Source of the DNA: Heliocidaris erythrogramma | Lineage: Eukaryota > Echinodermata > Echinoidea > Camarodonta > Echinometridae | Length of the DNA stretch: 64,000 nt | Direction of reading: 5' to 3' | Assembly (NCBI GenBank): GCA_025617745.1 | Contig: CM046867.1 | Location: 25,536,705 to 25,600,704, forward strand | Part shown: positions 45,801 to 57,800 of the stretch, in pieces | Numbering within the stretch: the stretch's first letter is position 1 | How the letters are laid out: each line of letters begins with the position of its first letter | Notes under the pieces: generated by a model | Seen by the model: the letters and a program-made list of their open reading frames with translations, nothing else | The model's database searches: none | What the model was told of the DNA's origin: nothing | Program-made: the position numbers and the translations under genes

Positions 45801-48800
45801 TTTGGAAAAATCTTGAGCTACACACAGTGACATACATGCTGTCTCTATGCGAAGCCCCAAGATTCCTGTGCGGGGAGCCTTCGGGGTGGAAAAGTGTTAG
45901 CATACATGTCTTTTGATACAAGGAGAACAGCAGCAGACTAAATGTACATGTATATTTAACACGTTTATTCCCACTTTCCTTTTCGTTATCAATATTGTTC
46001 ATGAGCTTTAATAAGAGAAAAAGGAAATTTATGATGTTTTTCAGTAAATGGCAAATGGATATATATGTTTCTTATTGGATTTTGCTAAAATTTTCATTGA
46101 TATATTTCCTTATTTTTTGGGCTTCTTTTCAAACCAAGTTGATATCAGGGTGGACTTCACCTTTAAGGAGCTAAACTTTCGTGTCTATTTTCAGTTTAAC
46201 ATTTGCATTTTCATTATTTTGTTAATGACCGACTCTAATTAAATTATCAGCCAAATAATGATACTTAATGTGTACATGTATAAAATGGTTTTTCTTATAT
46301 TTTTTTCACTCAAGAATGTACATGTAGACTAAACATTTATGTTTTCCTTTTGTCATTTTCAGGTATGCCTGTGGCCCTACAGTTTATGACTCTGCCCATA
46401 TTGGGCATGCAAGGTAAATAAATATCAATAGTTTTCTTCATCATGCATAACATGTACAATGTATATTCACTTCTTTAATATTACTATTCTGCTTTAATAT
46501 TCTCTTTCACTCCCCTCTTTAACATCTTTTTATTGTTTTATAATTGTTTTGCTTATTTTATGATGTACACTCTGCTTTAAAAGGAAAGTCCATTCTGATA
46601 TCAGTGTGGGCAAAATCCGATGAGAAATAAAGAAAGTTATGATTTTTGAAGTTGTAATAAATCAATCACAAATTGGCAACTATGTGACGTATCTTGCGAG
46701 CTCCTATCCCATTTGCCCTGTACTTTAAAAAAAATAAAATAAATTTCCATTTTTTTCCTATAGAAAATATTTGATCATACATGCACTGTTAATAATAATA
46801 ATATAATCATTGCACATCCAGTGCTGGTCAAAAGTTTTGGTACACCCTGGATTTTGTGTCAGTTTTTATTTTCCATGTAATGACCTTCTCCAGAATCTCA
46901 AAAGCATTTTTACAGGTTTGGATACTATATAAAGATAGTCTACATATAATGTTTTGATACTTACACTTATTTTTCATTCTCCATTTTGACTTAAAAATTT
47001 AAACTGGCAAAAAGCAGCCTAAGTTATGACACTTGCTTCTTTTTTTTTAACACTTTTTGGTCAATAATTCATAGAAAACTGACTCATACATGTACAGTAG
47101 AGACACCCCCCCCCCCAAAAAAAAAGAAAAAAGAAAAAAGAAAAATCATGACAGGCTGTTTTGGTTATAGTCTTGTAAATCAAATGCATTTACCATGTCC
47201 ACATGATTACTTTCACTGGTTATCAACTTTAAATATATCCATCCAGTATTCTTGCAGCAACAATCCAAAATGTTTCTTTGCCACTTCTTTTCAACTCGTC
47301 CCACCTATGCCATTTAGGGTTCAGGTACAGAAGCTAAGCTCACTAAAATTAAAGGCTGTTCCTCTATGTTGTGTCTAATTATTTTGTCATCCACTGATCC
47401 TGTACCGGTATATGGTATGTAGCTTGAATAAACATTTGTTTTTCGGGGTTGTTACTGTGATGTCGTACGAAATGATGTTGTAGCATTCATGGTGGTCAGG
47501 AATATCATCAAATTTATGGAACTCCATCATCCATGCTTGACAGTGGGGACAATGAAGGCAAGGGACACTTGTTCACCATCCATATGGACCCTACACTCAT
47601 TTGAATTGGCACAAAACTTTCCTCAGTGAAAGATTCCAGCGTTCTTTTCCTTTGGGAAAATCATAAATCTGATTTTTTTTTTTTATCGTAACCGGGAAAT
47701 AACCCCCCAAGACACATGTAAACTATGTTTTATTGAAAGAAATATAAGAAGAAGGTTAAATAAATGAAACTGTTTGGCGTGTTCTGTCTCTGGACCCTAA
47801 CTCCACACAGCTTGTGTTGGATGAGTTGAATAGGAAGGTCTATTAAAAGTAACATCCCAGAACTTTTGTGCTAGAATACTTAATGGAAATTTTAAGTAAT
47901 AATTGTTCAGAAATTCATTAAGGGAATATACTACATTTGAAGTCCATAACCAAACGTATGGCTACTTTGGACAATTCAATGAATAATTTGTTTTTCTTTC
48001 AATTTTGAAGAGAAATGTACTCTAAACTTGCATATATTGTTTTGTCATATTTCGTCAGTTGTGGGGATCCAACCAAGCACCGTCAAAGTAAATGACACCT
48101 GCATGTATCAGAACATATCTTAAAATAAACATGTAATGTATTATAACCAAACCTTTAGGACATGTGTCAGCTAGGGCCTACACAAGCTCATTCAGTGGGG
48201 AATAGACATTCAAGTAAAATCTCATCTCAAAATCCAGGGTGTACCAAAACTTTTGACCAGCACTGTATGTTTTACACAAAAGCTGTATGTAGCAAATCTA
48301 TTGCATCATCAACAACTATGAAAATCAAATGTACTAAGCAAATGGGAGAGGAGCTCGCAATATACGTCACGGAGTTACCAATTTGTGTTTGATTGAATAA
48401 ACTTTAAAAATTCATAACTTTCTTATTTCTTATCAGATTTTGCTCAAACTTTCACCAATCTGTTTCTCTCATTTTTCCGCTTTTATTAAAATAAACTAAA
48501 TTCCAAGGTAGACTTCCCCTTTAAGACTAAAAAGTTAGGCCTACATGTATCTCAGCCTGATCGGTTAGTCACGGACGGACATTTGACAAATTCTGAAAGT
48601 TTGAAGGCTTGTAGAAAATAAGTATTTAATTGCAGAGTGCTATTTTATATTTCATGATGAAGGGCATCACTGAAGGAGTTGAAATTTGATAGAATTTGGT
48701 TGCCATGGTCGTCTACTAAATTTATAATCCATAAATTATTCAGTGTCACGGACGGACAAATTGCCTACTCTTAACCGATCAGGCTCATCGTTGAACCTAC

Positions 48801-51800
48801 ATTGATTGGGTGAAATAGATGTAAGTTTTTTTAGCTCACCTGAGCCTAAGGCTCGAGTGAGCTATTGCGATGGAAATTTGTCCGTCGTGCGTCGTCCGTC
48901 GTCCGTCGTGCGTCGTGCTTCGTCCGTTAACTTTTTACATTTTCATCTTCTTCTCCAAAACCCATGATCAGAATTCAACCAAACTTGATAGGAATCATCC
49001 TTAGGGGTAGGGGACCCAAAGTTGCTAAAATGGTACATGTGGCCCCCAGGGGGGCCCAGGGGGAGGGCCCCCAATTGTAAAAGCTATGTAAATTTCAAAC
49101 ATGAATTGATCACCTCAGGTGAGCGTCGTGCCCCCTGGGGCTCTTGTTTAATTTGAAATATATTTTCTGAAGAATTTCTTTCTTCCAACATATTACAACA
49201 CATCAATAATCTTTACAAGTAGGCCTACATAATAATTATCAGTGAAATGAAAAAATACCAAGGCTCTGAAATTTTTTTGGGGGGGGAAAAAGTTTTGAAG
49301 TATTGAATTTCATTTAAAGCCCAATAGGCCTTACATGTGATAGGCAGAGTGCAAAACTTAAAATTTGGGATAAATTTAATGACGACACTGTAGTCTATTT
49401 GAGGAAGTTTCTTCGGCTAAAAATTGTTATTGAAAATAAACGAGATCTTGGGTCAGATTTGCAGAAGTTCATTGTACATGTAAATGTAATTCCACCTTCT
49501 GTCAAGGCAATTGAAACTCTTAATTGTATAAATATACATTCCTTTGTCAATACCCCTGTTATATGAATTTTGGAAAATAGTAACCTATTTTGGTTATCAA
49601 GCACATTTCATTGTGAAACTTAGCATATGTCATTCTATTTGTGTGTGTATCAAAAAAGTATACCCAACTTTGAAAGCTTCGTATTAAAAAGCTTAAACCA
49701 ATGTGATGCAGATTAAGCCAAGGTTGTGTCATCATAGCAAAGAAAATGTCATAAATTTTGCTTGTAATAAGTCTTTTCTTAAGTTTGAGTTGACATGAAC
49801 GCCTTTTCTATTCAAATGCACAAAATCAACTGAAATAACACATGCATAATTGTTTTTGACCCCCATTCGTTGCTTCAGCCCAAACTTGGTACAAGAGGAT
49901 TTTGGCAATACTTTTTGAAAAACCTACTATTCAGTCATCTGTGGCAGCATGGTTATGAATGAGGTATCATTTAAAGATAGAAGTTGGGTATACTTTTTTT
50001 TAAATACACAATGTACAGGTGTATGTAGCCTATTTCTTAACATACACATAATGGAAACTTTCTTATTGCTCACTTATAATACAGCTCCTATGTGAGATTT
50101 GACATCATCCGTCGTATCTTAGCAGAGTTCTTCCAGACGAGCGTCGTCATGGTGATGGGTATCACTGACATCGATGATAAAATCATAAGACGGTCACAGG
50201 AGCAGAACGTACAGGACTTCAGAGAAATATCCCGACACTATGAAGGAGAATTCTATCAAGATATGCAACACCTTGATGTAAGTATACATTGTATTATATG
50301 TTTCAAAGACATGAATATCTCTAGTACAATGTCTACAATTTGTTGAATTTGTATATTTTCAGGGGGAGGCAGTATAGAAATACACTGTTTGTCGAGTGAA
50401 GTCAATTAGCAGACAGTGAAAATCATGTTTAAAAACAACATGCAAAAGTAAAGTTGAAAAAAAATTCTGTATTTTATCCTTTCTTCGTGATTCCACATTG
50501 ATAGTGAAATGTGTTTTGTAACTATTTCCCCCCTTCATTTAATTCACTACTGTTATACATGTGCATATGTTTAAAGAATTTTTTTTTTTTTTTTTTTTCC
50601 TTTTTTTTTTTACACTAGCCAGTTTTACATCAAACTAAAAAATTCCTAACTCTTACTAAATTATTGGATTTTTTTCTTCAAAATTCCACTGACCTGTTTT
50701 TATTGTTTTTTCCTACTATTTTAAAAAGTAAAGTGTATTTTCATTATTATTTTACTCCCTCTGACCCTCTTACAGGTCTTACCAGCTACTGTGTACACAC
50801 GTGTATCAGACCACATACCAGACATAATTACTTTCATTGAGAAGATCATCAGAAATGGCTATGGCTATACTACAAGCAGTGGTAAGGCATTCAACTTTAT
50901 TTGTTCACTTCAGTTCATATGCATGGTTGATTAAAAAGGAAAAAATATAATGCATATAACATGAGGAAACATTTTTGTGGTTTTCTCTTAGGCCATATTG
51001 TCTTTTTATGAATAACAGAAGTTTGTTAAAAATCATTGTCTGTTTTGCTAATTAACATGAACATGACTAGCAATCATACATGTTTTTTACTTCACCAGTC
51101 TGGTTAGTGTTGAAGCATAGCAAGTTATTGACTGACTTTACGTAGTAGAATTTCCTTTCTCTAAACATAATTAATTGGAATAATGAACATGATATAGCCT
51201 AGGACTCTGCACACTTATGACATTTTTGTCTTAAAGCCCATGTATGGTAATGTCACTCAAGAGTCGCAGATACAAGGTGATCCTATCCGTATTTTGCATT
51301 TTGACAACTTCTGTAAAGATGGCTACTTGAAATCCAAGGATGTTCATAAGGTGATTTAGATAGTTACCATTGCTGGTATATTAATTATTATTCACCTCGT
51401 TTGTTTATTATTAAGTATCATTCTCTGTAAAAGAGTTGGGGCAACCAGGATGAAATGGAACACTTGCACATCCCAATCAGTTATACTAGGAGGAGAGCCC
51501 CCCCCCCCCCCAATATATTGCTGTACACACGCGTGAACTAAAAATGCATGAAAATGGTAGTTTTGGCTGGTTAAGTTGCGTGGCACATTTAGGGTGTCAA
51601 ATAGGCCACAAGAAAAAGGGTATGTTTGCTCAGTTTTAGAGGTTTAATTAAAGTAGACCTTGTTTAGGGGGTAAATATTTTAGTAAAAATGCAAAAAAAC
51701 TTAAAAGTGGTGTGATTTTGACCGTAATGGATAGAAATTGTTTACAGGAGTTTTAGAAAACCTATGGTCACACGACATACTAAAATATATTCTTACTGCC

Positions 51801-54800
51801 CCCAACCCTAGGGTTACAGTGATTAGGCTTAGGTGACACTGAATGAATAGTTCTAGTACTGGGATTTTGATTTACTGTAATCTGCAACCAATTTGTTTGT
51901 AGAAAGACCTGCGGGATAGGTTTGGCAAGTAATAATACTTGACAGAATGATGCCTGTTTGAGTAATTCTAAAATAACTTCCTACGAGAACTGACTAAGGC
52001 ATTCCTCATTGAGGGTTTGGGGGCGTACACAATGATTATGCAGGTTGCTAATACAGTGGTAATTGTAAACTTAAAGATAAGGTTGACAAAAAGAAACAGT
52101 TAATCTGAATTGTTCATTATTTAGTAAACATGGAAAATTGAATATTATGAGCATTTAGAAACATCAAAATTATAAGAAATTTACACATCTTCCTCAAAAT
52201 CACAACAATGAAAACCACTTGACACAGATATAGGTATAAGGGACTACACAGACTTGTGGCATCAGAATTTGGTCTAAAGTTATAACCTATTTCATGTCAT
52301 ATTGGGAATATGAGAACATTTCAAGAGCCATTTTCTCGAGGGACACATTACTACTACTATCATGATATTCTTCCATATGGGAATAAGAAGAATGAGAAAA
52401 CTCTCAAATTAATTTTCACCACTACCAGATAACTCTGTCTTCCAATGAATTGTTTGACTTCCCTAGGTAGTGTGTACTTCAACGTAGATGCCTTCACACT
52501 AGATAGATACAACAAGCTAGCCAGTCAAGACTTAGACGTCCAACATGACGAGGGCAAAGAGGTGATTGACCCGGAGAAGAGACATCCTAGAGACTTTGCT
52601 CTGTGGAAGGGGGCCAAGCCTGGGGAACCCTGGTGGGATACACCGTGGGGAAGGGGGCGACCTGGATGGCACATTGAATGTTCAGCTATGTCGAAGTGAG
52701 TAGGAGATATAGAGGATTAGATACTTCAATCTGGATTACAAGTTCACGTCTTAGTGTTTCCTGATGAGAAATTAAGAGGCATCATGTAAGCTGATGTATC
52801 CGACTGAGTGAACTATTTTAGCAAATTCCTATTTCAGCAAATTCTGAACATTGTAGATCACACGCATTACCTGTATATAAAGGTAGATTTGATGCAAGTT
52901 TGTTAGATTAACTGAAATGTTCACTCTGCATACATGTGTCTTCAATTTTAGGAGATGAGTTTCACTATATCTCTGAATGTCCTTTTTTCAGAGGGAAAAG
53001 TGCATGTATTTATCAACAAAACTATATAAAAGTAGATCAAGTGGGTGACAAATATCCCAATTATTAATTTCTGCTAATACACCAGAAGAGAAGAGTGAAG
53101 AATGCCATAGAGACATTGATAAAAATGTATTATGCATTATACAAAAACTGAGTAGTAGTATTATTATTATTGTACAGAAAATAAGAGAGATAGAACTCTA
53201 TTTACTCATAGTAGTAGAGTAGTCAAACAACCAGAACAGGTAGTCTTGTAAAAATGTTTCTATGAAGTGTAAAATATTTTATGTACTATATTCACACTTG
53301 TACTGTTTGTACTCTCAAACCCCAAGAGGGGGTAGATAGAGTCAATGAATATTATCTTTTCTTATCTTATACTTACAGAACTTGAAATCTTTTCACTCAA
53401 AATCTGGTGGTATTTCTAGGGTATAATATATGTGAATTGTATGTACTGCTAATAGTGGCAGATATACAGTGTGACCTCATTTATCGAACCACTAGCTACA
53501 TGTATAGGGTTCCTTCTGTCGACCAGACGGGATCATGCAGTATACATTTCCACATGAAAATATCACTCAAAACTTGCTCAAAACTCGCTCAAAACTCACT
53601 CAAACTTTCCTGATGCATCAATGATTGTTACAACAATTATAGCAACAAGTCACATGTATAAACACTACTGAATGTGATAGAAATGCAATGTTTGAGGATA
53701 ACTCTCATATAAGGCTAAAGCACATGACTGAGTTGGTTCCTTACCTGACCTGTTTGGAGGAATGAAGTCAGACTGTGTGTTAATAACATGCTCCAATCGT
53801 GAAGTAAGCTGGATGAAGTACTTGATATTATCAAGCAGCTAAATATTGAGATGCTCCATTCTCTCTTGTTCTCTGGTAGAGTTATCTTTGGTGAGAGATT
53901 GGACATTCATACTGGTGGCAGAGATCTAGCTTTCCCACATCACAACAATGAGATAGCTCAATGTGAAGCTTGCTTCAACTCACATCAATGGGCTAATTAC
54001 TTCTTGCATTCAGGTACATTCTTACAAATAATACTAATCATGATTACAGCGATGATGCAGATAACGATAGTTTTTTTTATGCTGAAGTCGGTTGTTTTTA
54101 TTTCATTGTATGTTGCTTGTAATAAAATTTTAAGTACTCAAATACATCATAAATTGTGGAATCTCTGGTTTGAAATATAAATTCAAATTTATAATGCCAT
54201 ATTTTTACATCTGATAAAATATTATGATAGTGCCCCTTTAGGTCCTTTACCCTTTATTATATGAATAACACTTCATTTCCAATTCTATGTAGTTTGAGTT
54301 ATCCTATGAATCAATTAATAAGACAATACAAGTACATGTATATGAGGATTTTAACCTGCTCTCTAGTGCATTAGAGTTTAATTCACTCCTATCTTGCATC
54401 ATCAGTAGTGGTCTGTACAAAGACAGGATCAGTGACTATGTCATCTTCTCATACAACTACATTGTATCTCTCCAAGTGTTTCATTCTGGAGCAAACTGCT
54501 TCACTTTACCATAATCCACTCCACTACAATTTACAAGGAGATCTTCCAAGAAAGCTTTACGAAGTCTCCTCTGTCTCCTCTTTCCCTTTGGATGATCTTC
54601 TAAGACCCTGAGCAGTAAGCCTTCATGTCGCATTATGTGTCCTAACAAGTTCTTCTGTCGTCCTCTGATCATTTCAGCAGTATATGCTCCCCATGAACAT
54701 GATTTAATAACTCTTCATGTGATTCTATCTCTCCTTGACGCATCTCTTACCTTGCGGGTATGGTTAAAACAAGGCTGTGCTCACTGGCTTTCTTCATTTT

Positions 54801-57800
54801 GATTTATTTTCATTCATGTAGGTCATCTTTACAGAAAGCATGATGTCGACAAGATGTCAAAGTCTTTGCAGAATGTTGTCAGTATCCAGGATTTCTTGAA
54901 GACCTACACATCAAACCAGTTTAGATTCCTGTGTCTTATGTCAAAATACAGTCATGGTAAGAAGATCTGTACACTGAACCAGTTTAGATTCCTGTGTCTT
55001 ATGTCAAAGTACAGTCATGATAAGAAGATCTGTACACTAAACCAGTTTAGATTCCTGTGTCTTATGTCAAAGTACAGTCATGATAAGAAGATCTGTACAC
55101 TGAACCAGTTTAGATTCCTGTGTCTTATGTCAAAGTACAGTCATGATAAGAAGATCTGTACACTGAACCAGTTTAGATTCCTGTGTCTTATGTCAAAGTA
55201 CAGTCATGATAAGAAGATCTGTACACTAAACCAGTTTAGATTCCTGTGTCTTATGTCAAAGTACAGTCATGATAAGAAGATCTGTTCACTGAACCAATTT
55301 AGATTCCTGTGTCTTATGTCAAAGTACAGTCATGATAAGAAGATCTGTACACTAAACCAGTTTAGATTCCTGTGTCTTATGTCAAAGTACAGTCATGATA
55401 AGAAGATCTGTACACTAAACCAGTTTAGATTCCTGTGTCTTATGCCAAAGTACAGTCATGATAAGAAGATCTGTACACTAAACCAGTTTAGATTCCTGTG
55501 TCTTATGTCAAAGTACAGTCATGATAAGAAGATCTGTACACTAAACCAGTTTAGATTCCTGTGTCTTATGTCAAAGTACAGTCATGATAAGAAGATCTGT
55601 ACACTGAACCAGTTTAGATTCCTGTGTCTTATGTCAAAGTACAGTCATGGTAAGAAGATCTGTACACTGAACCAGTTTAGATTCCTGTGTCTTATGTCAA
55701 AGTAAAATCATGGTAAGAAGATATCTGTACACTGAACCAGTTTAGATTCCTGTGTCTTATGTCAAAGTACAGTCATGGTAAGAAGATCTGTACACTGAAC
55801 CAGTTTAGATTCCTGTGTCTTATGTCAAAGTACAGTCATGGTAAGAAGATCTGTACACTGAACCAGTTTAGATTCCTGTGTCTTATGTCAAAGTACAGTC
55901 ATGGTAAGAAGATCTGTACACTCAACCAGTTTAGATTCCTGTGTCTTATGTCAAAGTACAGTCATGGTAAGAAGATCTGTACACTAAACCAGTTTAGATT
56001 CCTGTATCTTTTGTCCAAGTTTAATCAACATAAGAATCACATGTGCTTTGAACTTTGTCAAATGGAGAAGAGGTTGTTGGAAACAGCATTAATAGATAGT
56101 GATTTAGAGATAAGGCATACCATGACTTGGTCATCCATGTCATTTTCTCATGTATGCGTTCCCAGTAAAATGTCAAACTATTGCCCCATATGAATATTAA
56201 CCATGGATCTGAATGTATAAGATCACTCAAATATTCATTTTAAAGGAGATTTTACTGAAAGATAATCACTAAGAGAAAAATGGAAATGGCATTACCGGAA
56301 CTGATTAAAATTCCTATTTTTCTTTTCCATTACATTTCAGATTTTGAGTATGGACCTGACACAATGCAGCAAGCTGTGGTGCTACATAGACAGATGTCAG
56401 CATTTCTCAATGATGCTGATGCATATGTCAAAGGTCAAATATGCTGTAAACCATTCGATGAGGCTGAACTTATGCAAAGGTAATATTTATTCCTGCCATT
56501 ATCAACCTTATATTAGTACATACATATGACACTTTGGGAATACTTTAGAGCCATTTTTTTATTTTTTATTTGTTTTGATGTCACCCATGAAATATTTAAC
56601 AAAAAGAATGGATGACACTTGATATTTATTATATTTGGCTTAATTGCAGAATACCCCACCAAACATCATTACAGTGCATTAGGCTTAGGGTTAGGATCAG
56701 GGTTAGAGTTAAGGTCATGGTCAGGGTCAGGGTTAGGGTTAGAGTTGGGGTCAGGGTGAGAGTTAGCGTCAGGGTCAGGTTTAACATTAGTATCGGGGTT
56801 AGGGTTTCGGTTAGAATTAGGGTTATGGTTGGGCCCTAGGGACAGTTTTAGGGTTGGTATTAGGATTAGGGTAACTTCTGTTTTCAGTTCTTCCATTTAT
56901 TTATTTCGGGATGTCCCATCGTTTACTATGCGATGTAGGTTGGATGAAACTCAAGAGGAAGTCATTGAAGCATTTGCTGATGATTTTGATACCAAGAGGG
57001 CGCTAGACTGCATCATGAAGCTGGCTCATACATGCAACTCCAATTTCAGCCAAGTTTCAGAGGTAAGCCTAACGTCATGTAAACACATTGAATTGGAATT
57101 GCTTTCATTTGCATGGAAGCCTTATAAAGTTCAAGAGGAATAATCCAGGCTTAGAGAAAACCATAACACATGCATATATCAGACAATTGGAAGGAGTAAA
57201 CTACAAGTTGTAAAATAGACAAGATTCTTAAAAATATATATTTTGTTTTAGATTAATTTTGGTGTTTGTATAGTAATATTTGACATGATTTTACCAATGT
57301 TGTAGATGTTCACAATGGAATTTTGTTTGGTTTTTTTCAGGATGTATCAGCACGTAGCCCAGGAGTAGTTGCTGCAGTAGCAACATATATGAACCATGTC
57401 TTATCTAGCTTAGGATTACACATGTCTACAAGAGCCGTAAGTATGATTTGCTCTTATCATTTATTTGTGAAGCAGTATGTTTTCCTTGATAATTATAGAA
57501 GGATTGTGAATCAAATAGCCAAAAAATAAGGATATTTCTAAATTCAGAACAAGTATTTTTTTATTATTCATTGTTCGTTCCCAAGTTCACTGAGAAAAAA
57601 AACATTGGGTCCAGACTCGATTTTATCAACAATTTAAAAATAACCTAAATCATGAGACATCTAGACATAAGTCTCTTCTTGGTATAAATGATTGTCGATG
57701 TGATATCATTATGGTTGTATCAAAGTGTAGTTGCAATTTGAAATTCTAACCCCTTTTGTGCCACCTGGGCCCTCTTGCCTAAAGAGTTGTGTTCAAACGC

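Noticed and set aside
54854..55705. A 283-codon open frame that looks like a repetitive protein
   Set aside because: Its first part is CARS2 exon 7; the rest is the 63 bp splice-donor minisatellite read through. It is not a separate gene.
54914..56030. Regular repeats resembling a CRISPR array
   Set aside because: There are no unique spacers. The 63 bp units are continuous head-to-tail copies of an exon-intron junction in an animal gene.
56675..56880. A chromosome end
   Set aside because: The GGGTTAG-like tract is short, degenerate and lies inside a CARS2 intron with coding exons on both sides.
56612..56896. Open frames on both strands through 56612-56896
   Set aside because: Arg/Val and Asn/Pro dipeptide-like products of the degenerate telomere-like repeat.
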